NCBI GenBank assembly: GCA_018105865.1
Contig: CM030840.1
Location: 8,500,006 to 8,564,005, forward strand
Origin: Metaphire vulgaris
Taxonomy: Eukaryota; Annelida; Clitellata; Crassiclitellata; Megascolecidae
Reading direction: 5' to 3'
Length of the DNA: 64,000 bases
The notes below the pieces were generated by a model, which searched no databases, was not told the DNA's origin, and saw nothing but the letters and a program-made list of their open reading frames with translations. A program made the translations under genes and the position numbers. Below, piece by piece: positions 30,985 through 42,225 of the stretch (positions within the stretch are counted from its first letter, which is position 1; the number at the start of each line of letters is the position of its first letter).

Positions 30985-33210
30985 CCGTATTTGCACGATT
31001 ATTACCCGCGGGTAATACAAGAATTTACAAACCGCAGCCCCCCCTTGCGGGTTATATTCGTATGCGGGTTATACTGGAAACTTAAAACTAGTAGGAAGTC
31101 ACACAAATGCGGTACAAGACGATTGGGAGGCTTTACCGAATGAAAGAGCGACAGTGATCTAAGTTATGGGACCTCGTCCAATGGTAGCCGGGATGCCATT
31201 AATTTAGTCACGTGACCAAAAGGAGACGCGTGCTGATTGGCCATAGTGATAAAACCCCATTGACATTTCGATTACAAATATCTAAATAATTAAAGCGAAA
31301 TAGATCTTAACTATTACAAATTTTGAGTCAGAAAGCCATGAGCTTTCGACTGATAGCTCAAGTGGGCCTTAAAACGGCCTTGAAGAAGAGATTAGGCGAG
31401 CCGTATTTTAGTCAAACCATATTCACCACACCGGTGCAAATAGGGTTATAACTGCTTAAATAATCGTTATAAAAATCTTATTTACGCATACAATTGCAGA
31501 ATAAATGTCAGTGCATCGTTCTACAAGGGTGGATTTGTGCAGAAAGGTGCAATAAGTGCACAAACGAAGTGTTTTGAAAGCGGTCGCGAGCGGTCCCATA
31601 ATAAGCTTCATCAAAAATCAGTCATAACTCTTGAAATATACGACCCAGTGGCTAAATCACCGCTTTCGCTCACTTCCTGAATTATTTAGGATCATTTTTA
31701 GGGGCCTTTATTGTTGGATGGCTGTTAATTATCTAAAAATCAGAGTTTTGAAAGCCTAATGGTAAGGATAGCATCTCCGGTAGACGCGCGGCCATTACGT
31801 CCATAGATTTCAGTAACCAGTGGTTTTCACACAGGCTTACTTAGCCTCCTAAACCACTTAAATCACATTATTATTATTATTATTATTATTATAGCCTTAT
31901 ATTAATAAATTCAAATTCTCCACGTTTGCACGTTTGCTTACTTACTTCAACTGGAGTTCCATAAAAGCGGACTTTCAAGATCATCATACGTTCGTCATTG
32001 ACATGCCGACGTTTTCAAAGCACCGTTGGCCATGTTGTGGCGCTATAGAAGTCTCAGAAATAGGAATCTTGTTTGTCTGGCCATTCGTACGCCGTTTGAT
32101 GATGTTAATGACGACAACGGCGGCGACAACGATGATGATGATGTTTTAGGCTGACTAGGCTGGCTGATGTTTTAGGCTGACTATTAAATAATAGTTTTCT
32201 ATGTCTGCCGTCAAATTATATAATAACCGTGGGAACAATGCTTGGGAGTATCGGAGTCACCATCCTTTGCTTGACCGTGAGAGAGTAATTGTTTTTTAAT
32301 TGTTACTTAGGCTATTTATAAATTTGTTTGCTTGACCGTGGGAAAGTAATTGTGTTCAAATCTAATGTTTGTGTGAAGTTGCCAGTCTTCTGCCTCAGCG
32401 GTTTTTTAATTGGTACGTAGGCTATTTTTAAATTTGTGCGTACGTACGTATTCAGTAGACTCCTCCCTCCCGTACGCAAAATCTCGTAAATCCCAAACCC
32501 CTTCCTCTGAGTGCGTAACTGCGTACGTACTAAATGGATGGACCCTAGATGGCAGCAGTTACTTTATTACCGTGGTGTAGTATCTGTGCGAAAATAATTA
32601 GTTTATGTGCAGCAACCTCTAATATCGGCTCCTCTTATATTGCTATGGTCCATAAAAATAGGCATATTATTGTCCAAATTAGAGCAAAGTAGGCTATTTT
32701 CTTTTAATAAAGAGAGTAAATATGGCACTTCATACTCCGTTGGCAAAAGTTTATTTTCCGTGCGACCATGCATTTCGGTACAAATAATTCCCCTATCGTA
32801 AGAATTTTACTAAATTATACCGGTTAGCGGTTTATTGTCAGAAATAGACAGGAAAATACAATTTTAGAGTCTTTTAGTTAATTTGGGTGAAAACTTAGGA
32901 AGGAAATATGGTGTGAGGCTCTGCCCTTCGGATATATTGACCGTTGCCCGTTAAGAAAGGCTAAGAGTATAAGAATAAGCAGCTACTGCTGTACTATGCT
33001 CAAAGCGCTATATAAATCCACACGATTTTACTTACCGGTACATACCGTACATCATGGCGTCGAAACCTTCAAATGCCTGAAGACTAGTAAATGCGGGTTA
33101 TATTCGCGTGCGGCTTATGCTGGGACGTTGGAACATAATTCGTAATTTTCCGCGGGTTATACACATATGCGGGTTATGTACGTGTGCGGGTAATAATCGT
33201 GCAAATACGG
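30985..33210. mobile_element. TIR element with GCGGGTTAT-rich ends, 2226 bp
   Basis: Ends CCGTATTTGCACGATTATTA and its complement TAATAATCGTGCAAATACGG are near-perfect inverted repeats flanked by TA (30983-30984 and 33211-33212). Subterminal GCGGGTTATA and CGCGGGTAAT motifs recur on both sides. The interior (31100-33050) holds no recognisable ORF. It contains (ATT)n at 31868-31893, a GTACGTACGTA stretch near 32440 and a TAGCGCTATATAAA-type motif at 33003. It resembles the 620-bp MITE in its outer CCGTAT..ATACGG. Confidence 0.85.
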
Positions 33211-33286
33211 TAGTTGGCACGATAAACTCAAACTGCAGTTTGAGGGCTGTTACTCAGGCTATAGGAGTCAGAGTATTGAATGTCCT

Positions 33287-34675
33287 GTGATCTCAATTGA
33301 AGAAGTGGGCATAGCAGTTAGTAAAATTAAGCTGGGTAAAGCATCTGGGTTTGCCAGGATAACAATAGAACATTTATTGTATGCACACCCGATTGTATTA
33401 TCTTGTATAACTCATTTGTTCAATCTAATGTTGAAAACAGGGTATGTGCCAGAAGGTTTTGGTAATGGGATCATGATCCCTCTGCTAAAAAATTGCACAG
33501 CAGACCCTACAAGGTGTGATAATTATAGGGGCATAACCTTGAGTCCAGTAGTGTCTAAGATTTTTGAGCATGTACTACTGGGGAAATCTGGGAATTTTTT
33601 GGTGAGCTCTGACCTGCAGTTTGGGTTCAAAACTGGGGTAGGATGCTCAGATGCCTTATACACGGTGAGGGGGGTAATAAGTCACTTCAATATAAATCCA
33701 TGCACAACTGTCATTTGTGCTCTCAACATTTCGAAAGCGTTTGATAAAATTAGTCACTATGGGCTGTTTTTGAAGCTGATGCAAAGGCAAACCCCTTGGT
33801 ATTTTATTGAAGTTTTACTCAACTGGTATTCCAAATGTAATGTTATGGTTAGATGGGGTAGTGCCTTATCAGAATCTTTCACTGTAGTGGCTGGGGTACG
33901 ACAAGGAGGGGTTCTTTCACCTTTGCTATTTGCTGTTTATATTGATGATGTGATTTTAAAGCTGCAAAATTCTGGATATGGCTGCTATATCAATTATCTA
34001 TTTTTCGGCTGTTTATTGTATGCAGATGATATCTTATTGGTGTCTCACTCTATATCCGGTATGCAGCACATGCTTCATATTTGCACCAATGACTTTGTGG
34101 ATTTGGATTTGAAATTTAATGTGAAGAAGTCTATGGTCATGAGGATTGGGACACGTTATAATATTGCATGTGCTGCATTGGTCCTGGATGGTGTTGCCTT
34201 GCCATTTATGGAGGAAATTAGGTATCTTGGAGTGACACTGAAAAAGGGCAGACACTTCGGGTTATCTATTTCGGGAGTTAAATTAAAATTTTTTCATATG
34301 TTTAACTGTTTGTATAGTCGCTGCAGAGCTGCCGCGTCTGAATTAATATGCGTTAACCTGATAAAGAGCTACTGTCTACCTATTGTATTGTATGGCATGG
34401 AAGCCACATGTCCAAACAAAAGAAATCTTAATGCTCTTGACAGATTGATTCAAGTAGCTGTATGTAAAATTTTTAAAACAAGTGAGGCAGATAATGTTGA
34501 TTATATCAGAGTTTTAACGGGTTTGGAAAGTATACATGTTGCTGTAAGAAAGCGACAAGCATCCTTTGTCAATAAATATGCTAAGAAGCCACTGTATTTT
34601 GCCGAGTGCATTGCTAGAATTTGTCTGAGGACAGAGGCTGGCTGCATGGGCAGTGCTAATGGCTGTACTGTGTAA
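33287..34675 (+). CDS. Non-LTR reverse transcriptase, 462 codons, motif A Asp replaced
   Basis: This is the longest open RT of the window. Blocks in order: KLGKASGFARITIEHLL (16-31), GNGIMIPLLKN (59-69), DNYRGITLSPVVSKIFE (78-94), QFGFKTGVGCSDALY (111-125), motif A CALNISKAFD (144-153), GVRQGGVLSPLLFAVYIDD (203-221), motif C LLYADDILL (243-251), then DLKFNVKKSMVMRIGT and EIRYLGVTLKKGRHFG. Motif A has Asn where the first catalytic Asp of polymerases (LD..KAFD) is expected, so the enzyme is probably inactive although the frame is open. The first Met is arbitrary; coding begins upstream, beyond the insertion. Confidence 0.8.
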   Translation: MISIEEVGIAVSKIKLGKASGFARITIEHLLYAHPIVLSCITHLFNLMLKTGYVPEGFGNGIMIPLLKNCTADPTRCDNYRGITLSPVVSKIFEHVLLGKSGNFLVSSDLQFGFKTGVGCSDALYTVRGVISHFNINPCTTVICALNISKAFDKISHYGLFLKLMQRQTPWYFIEVLLNWYSKCNVMVRWGSALSESFTVVAGVRQGGVLSPLLFAVYIDDVILKLQNSGYGCYINYLFFGCLLYADDILLVSHSISGMQHMLHICTNDFVDLDLKFNVKKSMVMRIGTRYNIACAALVLDGVALPFMEEIRYLGVTLKKGRHFGLSISGVKLKFFHMFNCLYSRCRAAASELICVNLIKSYCLPIVLYGMEATCPNKRNLNALDRLIQVAVCKIFKTSEADNVDYIRVLTGLESIHVAVRKRQASFVNKYAKKPLYFAECIARICLRTEAGCMGSANGCTV

Positions 34676-34866
34676 AGTTTGTGCTTAGTCTATTAGTTTA
34701 TTATTAGTTTGATTTTATTTGGTTTTTGTTCAGTTGATTTGTGTTATTCCTTGTTTGTGTACTATTTTTTATGCTGTGCTTGTCATGAATAAAGATTATT
34801 ATTCCATTCTACCTATAGATCTTGACAAAGCACAGATCATTGACTCAAGATCATAACCTCTCCTTC

Positions 34867-35078
34867 GTGGCCGGACAAAATGTCATGGGGACAAAATGTC
34901 ACCACACAAAATGTCACGGGGACAAAATGTCCGCGGACAAAATGTCATTATTACTCTAACCCTAACACTAACCATAACCTGCAGACATTTTGTCCCCATG
35001 ACATTTTGTCTGGTGACATTTTGTCCCCGTGACATTTTGTCCGTTACATTTTGTCCGGTGACATTTTGCCATGGCACC
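34867..35078. mobile_element. Inverted-array element built of GACAAAATGTC motifs, 212 bp
   Basis: The left arm has five GACAAAATGTC-like units (34874-34947); the right arm has six inverted ones (34984-35070). A 36-bp spacer with CTAACCCTAACACTAACC separates them. A 10-bp direct repeat CCTCTCCTTC flanks it (34857-34866 and 35079-35088). Termini GTGGCCGGACAAAATGTCA and, inverted, GGTGCCATGGCAAAATGTCA match. A 9-11 bp duplication suggests a Mutator-like origin. No ORF is supported. From 35090 to 36025 I see no gene, only a short (TAA)n at 35519-35537. Confidence 0.75.
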
Positions 35079-36033
35079 CCTCTCCTTCCATCCCCTGTGC
35101 ATATGCATAGGAGGATAAGGTGCATGGACAAAACATGTTTTCAGATCTGTGCCTTCTATGGAATGAACTGGAAAAGTGACATTTTCAGCAAAGACATTTG
35201 TACAAAATTTCTTTAAAGAAAGGACCTCGCAGGCCAATTAAAACATCTTCACGGCCAAATTTGGCCTGCCTGCAAGCCAGGGTTTGCAGATAGTTGCTAT
35301 AGAAGCTGGGATAAATATAATTTAAAGAACATTACAAAGGAGCAGTAAAGATTGTGTGAGCGTATGTATTGGCTGCTTTACTTTTGCTGTTAGCAAACAT
35401 GATATGTAATGTGACCACCTCTCTGTACTTATATAGGCAATTTTATTTCTGTTTCATATTGTTATTGTTACGTGCCCTTGCAGTCGTTAGACATTATGTC
35501 ACGTTTATCTTGTCGTTTAATAATAATAATAATAATAATGATATGAAGTGTAATTGCAGCTAACTCTATTAACACCTAAAATACAATTATCGGAGATAAC
35601 AATGCTAGTCAAAGAATAAATTACCCAGAGATAGGAATGCCCAAGAAATGGAAATCTTAGGATTGCCACTCAAAACTGAAATAGCTTAGCTGGGTAGTGT
35701 GGCATAAAGCCAGAATGCTGACAAGTGAGTCATCATTAACTTTCTCAGATGGCAGAGATTTCCTGTGGTCCAGATCACAGAATTGCATAAACTTTGACAA
35801 TTAATTTCAGAAAGGTTACAAGCATTAAAATATAAAATTAGCTTTTATTACCAAAAATCAAATTTTTTTTCATTCGCTTTTATCGACGTTCACAATAGCA
35901 ATAGCATTAGAAGACCTCAATCACACAAGACAAGGCACAAATTCACGGCAGATGATTAAAACATCAGGTGGGTAGGTCATTGTGGTAGAAGCCCTTAGAT
36001 CCAATTGTTAGGCATTGTAGTATTGTTCTAGAA

Positions 36034-36385
36034 CAGGGGTCGGCAACCTACGGCACGCGTGCCAGATGTGGCACGCGTAGCGATTTTCAGTGGCACACGA
36101 AAGACCAAAAATTTATTTATGTCCTGCTTTTTACTTCCGAAGTAATGTAATTAATCAAGACCAAATTTCTTTTTTATAATATTTGTTGCACATACGAGTA
36201 CTTATAAGCCTTATAAAAGGGCTTTTAACCTTATATATTTAATAATATAATGTATAAATATATAAAATATGGTAAGGTTGATTGGTTGTTGGCACGCTGA
36301 AGGGTAGACGGATGGGTTGTTGGCACGCTGAATAAATTAGAAATCCAACTTTAGCACATTATTGCCAAAAGGTTGCCGACCCCTG
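36034..36385. mobile_element. Non-autonomous hAT, 352 bp
   Basis: Ends CAGGGGTCGGCAACCT and AGGTTGCCGACCCCTG are perfect inverted repeats; the 8-bp duplication TTCTAGAA is perfect (36026-36033 and 36386-36393). It lies 95 bp downstream of the exon at 36480. Confidence 0.92.
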
Positions 36386-36479
36386 TTCTAGAACCATATT
36401 TCACAGAACCCATAGCAACAGCTCATTAGAAACAAATGACAGGAAAGTATAAATGCAAATTGATAAAACAAAACTTTAC

Positions 36480-36568
36480 CTAATTTCATGAAATTCCTGT
36501 CAGTGTTAAAAAAACTTGGTTTTTTAGCATGTGTAATATATAGATCAAAATAATGGTGCCATTCATCT
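36480..36568 (-). CDS. NT5DC1: NT5DC1-like protein, exon with HAD motif III
   Basis: The acceptor is TTGTTTTAG|A (AG at 36570-36569) and the donor TTAG|GTAAAG (GT at 36479-36478). The 89-bp exon begins with one base that completes a Gly codon with the GG ending the previous exon. It then reads DEWHHYFDLYITHAKKPSFF and NTDRNFMKL. This matches the FTDLFDIVITNALKPGFF block of human NT5DC1 as I recall it. The Lys in AKKPSFF is the HAD motif III lysine. It ends with one base of the next codon, whereas the next exon found (17127) starts with the third base of a codon. Confidence 0.82.
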
Positions 36569-37522
36569 CTAAAACAAAATTCAACCAATAATATTGTGTC
36601 AAGTACCACATGCATTAATGTTGTGTTGAAAGAGAGAAGTCTTTGATGTATACACTCAATATTCAATAATATGCAATAAATTGTGGCAATATTACCGGTA
36701 ACTCATAATGATTTCATAATTTCATAAGGTGTTTGCCATCTCTTCCCGAGTTTTTCCTTATTTTTCTGAGACAAAATGAGCTATTTCCTAGTGCTTTTAC
36801 GTAATAATAGAGGTCAATTTGCACATGCTTTGACATATTGTGTGCTTTTTTTGCTACTGGGGCAAATATGCTCTGCCCATTTACCATTTTCCAGCTGCAG
36901 ACTATCACCTGTGACCCTAGGGGCAGACAGGGTGACGTTCTTCCAAATATGAATGCCAGCTGTGATATAAGCAGGTACATGTACAGTTTCATACTATATC
37001 TGATGGATAAGCAGTCATGGACCAGCAGTAGCAGAGCTATTAGAACATGAAGGCAGTAAATGGGTGGTATCATCCACGGTCATAAAATATCCACAAGTTC
37101 TATGACAGCTCTGTGATATGGTCAGCCTAAGCCATCATTCAAAGGATCACACCATCACCATCTCATGGGCAGCAACGTGATAATAGTGTGGCCCCAGCGG
37201 AAGAGACATCATATGTCCAACAATGGAGTCACATTGCAGCACAGGGCATCCCCAGAGATATCGTGGGGCCAGGTCTGTGTCATTGCACATCCTGCCTCCA
37301 CTGTCCCAAGGAGATGAAGTATACAGAGGCACCCAATCTTTACCACAACATGAAAACACAACAATCAGCACCTGGGTTAAAGCCCCTGCTAATCACCATG
37401 TCCACACCCAACAAGCATCTCCATGTGCTATCATCAAGAGAAGAGCTTCAAGCCCATCCCAGGACGGCTCCAATTAGATTCCTTCAGGACAGCAGACAAC
37501 CCCAGTCAATATGAAGACCTCA

Positions 37523-37732
37523 CCCACTGAGGATTGCAACATGGAACATCCTTACCACGAACGACAATGGCTATCAAGTTACTCTTATTAGCGAACTGAC
37601 AAAATACAACATAGCAATAGCTGTACTCACAGAGGCACAACTACCAGGCCATGACAACCGCATGGTCAACGGCACAGCAATAACACAGGGCAACAAACAA
37701 ATTTTGTTGTCTGGTGCCTTAGGGTGTTAGAC
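37523..37732 (+). pseudogene. Non-LTR endonuclease N-terminus fragment
   Basis: One frame reads LRIATWNILTTNDNGYQVTL, ISELTKYNIAIAVLTEAQLP and GHDNRMVNG, then stops at about 37728. IATWN and LTEAQ correspond to the first two motifs of AP-type endonucleases of non-LTR elements. The rest is replaced by a tandem repeat. The stretch 37180-37520 is probably its 5' untranslated part. From 36569 to 37170 no gene is recognisable. Confidence 0.6.
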
Positions 37733-37893
37733 CTGTTTCTTGGTATATATTTAGGTTGTTGATTCCAAATATGGCATCAGATTTACTCTAACAGCTCTAG
37801 TTTTTGAGATAAGGCCATATATTCTATATTGGAAGTGCATGAAAATAATTAGCCATATGACAGGGCAAAAATTTTTTCTCTGGTGCCTTAGAA

Positions 37894-39309
37894 CAGCAGT
37901 TCCCAGACTGAAGGGGGTCCGTGGAGGATATGGCGGGGGTCTGTGAGAGCCTCCCAAAATATTCAGTAGCACTTCATAGTTTTAGCATTAACAGTCTGTG
38001 TTCTCAAATTATGTGCTCTATGTGTTCTGATTGAGCCACCAATAACAATTAATATAAATTATAAGATATAATATACTAAAGCTACATAATAATATCTAGA
38101 TATAGGCCTATTGTAACACCGCAAACCGGAGTATAATATTAGCAAGGAAAGGGGGAAAACCAAGGAGGTCTCGCGAGAGTGTGCGAGAGGGCCTAGCAGA
38201 CGACATCAATTTATTTTATTGAAAGTCCTTATTGAGAATGCTATTTATAACAGATTTTGTTTCATTAAAGAAATATTTTGCTCTGTACTGTGCTTAGTCA
38301 GTTACCAGCCGCCTGGCCTTAGAGAAATAAAGAAAAAATTAATGACGTATCAGTACTTTCTTTTCATAGAATTCTGGTAACAAATTTCCTTGGCCGCCAC
38401 CAGACCACCAAGAGCTGCGTCTATCAATCATAAGCAAAGACAACCAGACCTCAGCAACAATCAGAAATAATAGTAAAGTACACAGCATTTATTCATTTTA
38501 TTTATTTCAAGACAATTTCTATAGTGCCGTGCACTAGGCTAAGGCCTATGACAAGGGCGCTGCACACACATAGTCAACCATATCCTAAACTAAAAAGGTG
38601 CGTCTTTAGTTCTCTCAGGAACAGTCCAGCAGAGTTGGCTTTAGTCACTGCAGTCGGCAAGGCATTCCAAAGCAATGGGTTCCCGTGTGAGAAGGAAGGA
38701 AGTAAGGAAGGAAGGATCACACACTATTCAGAGTTACAGAGTCTAGGCCATAATGGCTAACAGAAGAAATAAGAAAATTTTAAAAACCAGCAAAGGACAT
38801 GTCAAAAACACAAATAAAATCCTCATATGATTTCAGTCTCTTAGCCATTAAATATAAGTGAACAATGATGAAAACGAAGTAGGGCTTATAATATAGATAG
38901 TGCTTTTCGTTGAAACTGACTTGCATGCATGCATGTCAAGATACAATCAAGAATTGACAATTTGACAGTTTGTGCAAAAAAGCAAGCACATCCATCTCAT
39001 TAACAGTAATTACCTGGTATATTTAAGATAATTTGATGAAGTAGCTGATTCTGGAAGAAAATAAGCGTGTTCAATAATCTATCTTCAATGTAACAACGTA
39101 TATTCAGTGTCTAATGTATATTATGATTGTCCGCATCGTAGCATGTCGTCTTAGGGAAAGTACCGCTAACCAACTGGTGTTGCAGGAATAGTCTGCCCGT
39201 TATTTTAATTTTATATTAACTGTAACATTTACTTGTTAAATAATGTGGTCTGCAAGCTAAGCTGGGAACAAAGTAGGGGTCCACAATCCAAAAAGTTTGG
39301 GAACCATTG
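37894..39309. mobile_element. hAT element, 1416 bp, no transposase frame
   Basis: Terminal sequences CAGCAGTTCCCAGACT and AGTTTGGGAACCATTG are imperfect inverted repeats. The 8-bp duplication CCTTAGAA is perfect (37886-37893 and 39310-39317). It contains a nested L2-like 3' end (38495-38700) and otherwise AT-rich non-coding sequence. Confidence 0.85.
38495..38700 (-). repeat. L2/CR1-like 3' end
   Basis: It closely matches the tail at 20255-20440: TATAGTGCCGTGCACTAGGC, AAGGGCGCTGCACACACA and AAAAAGGTGCGTCTTTAG are shared. The coding remnant on minus is about 30 codons, followed by a GGAAGGAAGG stretch. Confidence 0.75.
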
Positions 39310-39604
39310 CCTTAGAAGTTAGACCTGTTTCTTAGTATATTAAGGGTGCTGATTCTAAATATGCACCAGATTTTCTCTAACAGCTCTAGTTTTTGAAATA
39401 CGGCCATATATGCTACAATGGAAGTGTCTGATTATTATCTATATCAAAGGGCAACAAAAAATTGTGTTGCCCTGTTGCCTTAGAAGTTAGACCTGTTTCT
39501 TGGCATATTTAGAGAGCTGATTCCAAATATGGCATTGGTTTTCTCTATCAGCTCTAGTTTTGAGATATGGCCACATATCCCAGATTAGATCTGTGAGTGA
39601 TAAC

Positions 39605-40300
39605 TATTATTATTATTATTATTATTCCAGGACAATTTATATAGCGCTGTACGCATGGTTTAAAATCCAAAATCAAAAGCGCTTTGACACCGCTGACATG
39701 TCAATGAAGGTGAGAAGATGGCGATGTTAAAATCCACTGTGATGATGGAAAGAACTGTGCTGCCGTGAAAAAGTCTGGTGCAGAGTCCTTTAGAAGTGGT
39801 CTTAACGAAACTGTAGCCCCAGGTCTTAAAGAAACTGTAGCCCCATTGACATGCCAACGAGGAACGGAAGATGATGTAAGAGTCCGCCAGTTGGTAGTAG
39901 GAGTTCTCCGCGCAGATGTAACGATCGGTAGGTTCCTGAAGAAGCGGTCTTCCGCAAGAAGATAGTTCTGTCATCGAAATTGACAAATCCGACGAAGATG
40001 GAAAATCCGACGACGTCCAGAACCACAGTCAACCGCAAATCTGCCGAATTTTCACGCGGCAGTCACTAAATAATGACTGACTTTGGCACACACTCGATGG
40101 GAAGCGACCGACTTTAACTTCCAGACCGACGTGGAAGGTAGAAGACGGCACGAGACACGTCGGAAACTGAAGAGCAGAACGCAGTCCTCACGTAGATGGA
40201 GACTCCAGCGACGTCCAGAACACAGTTGATCACCGTCGCATAGCGCTACAACAATAGCCAACATGGCGGCGTCCAGCCCTCAGCGGCGAGACCGACTGGA
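39605..40300 (-). repeat. Probable non-LTR 3' end with long GC-richer body
   Basis: An (ATT)n tail (39606-39627) precedes GACAATTTATATAGCGCTGT, the inverted 3'-end motif seen in the L2-like fragments. The body has repeated GTCTTAACGAAACTGTAGCC / GTCTTAAAGAAACTGTAGCC. No clear protein is seen. Continuation to 40480 is unassigned. Confidence 0.4.
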
Positions 40301-40599
40301 TAATTCCAGAATGACGCGAAACACAAGAGGACGGCTAAAACTCCTCAGCAAACCGATGAACGAGAAGCAGTCCTCATGTCCGGAACGAAATTCACGGACA
40401 GAGCATCAGAAAATGCCGAGAAATGACGGCGAAACGAGGCACACACAACATGTGCAAGGCTGCCATAGATAGGCGCCACCAACTATATATATTACCTTTC
40501 TGTAGCTTTTGATTGCTCTCATCTAAAGGCAGAGCTTTTTTGAGCCGGAACGACGCTCTGACAAATATGAAGACTGGTCTAATTTTTTATTTGCAACAT

Positions 40600-41440
40600 T
40601 AACCCCTTAACCCCTTAAAGGGGGAATTAAATTTTTAAAGTCGTCTCCAAATGGGGGAATTAATTTTGGGAAAAGGCATTCATATGAAAACGTGAACATA
40701 TACGTTATAAATTTACTATATTTCAGGCTATATAGAAGCTATAAAGATGCGGTTTGCACCGTTGTTTAGCATTTTTATTGCTCTTTCTAACCATCCATGC
40801 CAAAAGGAAAAAATTGGGGGGTAGGATCCACCCTACAGCCGAGAATCGGACCCCTTCCCAACATTTTGTTCAAATTTTGTTCAAAGCTCAATAGCATAAA
40901 TTTTTCAGTGGTGACCCCCAACTGTGAGCGAGAAAGTTGTAGGGGATGTCATTGGAACAGAATAGCGCAAAAATTTTGAAGATCGGACCCAATTTGAGGT
41001 AGTTATGACTTTTCGAACCCTAGAACTCATAGTTTGGAGAAACGACAATTTTGCGAACAGATTTCCTGTCTGAAAAACTGAACATCTCAGTATATTTCAG
41101 GCTATTTAGAAGCTAGAAAGATGCGGTTTGCACCGTTGTTTAGCATTTCATTGTTCTTTCAAACCATCTGTGCCAACAAATAAATTTTGGGATAGGGTCC
41201 ACCCTACAACCGAAAATCGGACTCCCTCCGAAAAAAAATTTCAAAGCTCAAAAGCAAAAATTTTTCAGCGGCGACCCCCCCAACTGTGAGCGAGAAAGTT
41301 GTATAGGCGTTTAATTGGAATGGAATAGTTCAAAAATTTTGAAGATCGGACCCAATTTGGTGTAGTTATGATTTTTCAAGCCCTAGAATTGAGACTTTTT
41401 CAATGCAATATCCCAACCTTGGTCGAATACAGCCAATTTT
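40600..41440 (-). repeat. Unclassified dimeric repeat, opposite orientation to 11800-12690
   Basis: GCGGTTTGCACCGTTGTTTA and TTTCAGGCTAT occur at about 40730-40780 and again at 41100-41150, a 370-bp period. The left end has a TTAACCCCTTAA stretch and GGGGGAATTAA. The units also share AAGATCGGACCCAATTTG and a GTGAGCGAGAAAGTTGTA block. Confidence 0.7.
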
Positions 41441-41450
41441 CCTTGCTTAC

Positions 41451-41738
41451 TAGAAAGATGCTCGCTTCGCTCACGCTCGCAGTGCAGGATAATACTAAAA
41501 CCCAATCATTGAATTCATGCTGCTGAACAACGTTTCAATGATGTACCTACGCCACGTAGCCAAGCTCTGACGCTGCAACGTGCGCACAAACGCCGCATGG
41601 CCATTCGCCGGCGTCGCCGTTAAACTTCGCCAAGCCCTAGGTTCCAGAACGACCAATCAGAACGCTCACCCAGCCAACCAATCAGAACGCTTGAAGGTAA
41701 CAGACATACAGAGCAAGGATCTTAATATTATAGATGCT
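41451..41738 (+). repeat. Repeat copy, inverse partner of 42593-43119
   Basis: It runs from CTAGAAAGATGCTCGC to AATATTATAGATG. It includes CCAATCAGAACGC twice and matches the reverse complement of the longer right-hand copy, apart from an extra block there. Confidence 0.75.
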
Positions 41739-42225
41739 GGCATTAGTTTGTTTGATTGCCAGGATAGAGTGACGAGTATAGCCTTTTTAAGAGTGTAAAT
41801 AGATATAGGCTACTATGCATAGTTTTTGGATAATTCTCAGACATTTGGGATTACTTGTTCAAATTCATGGATTTACAAACGGTTACACCAGTGAGGATTT
41901 ACAAATGGTTACATCAGTGGATATTCAAACTCGTGGATTTACCTACGATTACACCAATGGATATTCAAACTCATTCACAAATCCAACAATATAGTTATCC
42001 ATTTCGACCTAAGTAATCAGAAACTATGCGATCAACAGTGGATCGAGGGAATCTTCAACAAGATCTGAAGCCAACAAAACATTTGGAAATATGTGCACTT
42101 CCAGCCAACAGATTTTATTGCTACAGGAATGGAAGACATACAGCAATGACAAACTGCTTAAGGGATAGGCATATTTGAAGTCGGCTGTTCCATCAGTAAT
42201 TCCCAGTACCCCAGTTCAACTGTAA

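Larger units (their letters stand above)
30256..34800 (+). mobile_element. Non-LTR retrotransposon split by a TIR element
   Basis: The endonuclease end (NLSDHIQVCLQLKL at about 30315), a connecting region (30704-30979) and a long RT ORF (33287-34675) lie in order. They are separated by the TA-flanked insert 30985-33210. A polyadenylation-like AATAAAG occurs at 34789. The clade is not clear to me (Jockey/CR1-group like). The 5' half of the endonuclease is missing. Confidence 0.75.
37733..39590 (+). repeat. Tandem ~160-bp units interrupted by a hAT element
   Basis: A unit with GACCTGTTTCTTGGTATAT, GATTCCAAATATGGCAT and CAGCTCTAGTTTTTGAGATA occurs at about 37730, 39321 and 39489. Units are joined by GGGCAAC and TTGCCTTAGAAGTTAG segments. 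The hAT at 37894-39309 lies between the first two copies. The origin of the unit is unknown. Confidence 0.75.

Noticed and set aside
34883..35237. ORFs with repeated TFCP/ILS or NVTGQ motifs
   Set aside because: They are translations of the GACAAAATGTC array in both directions.
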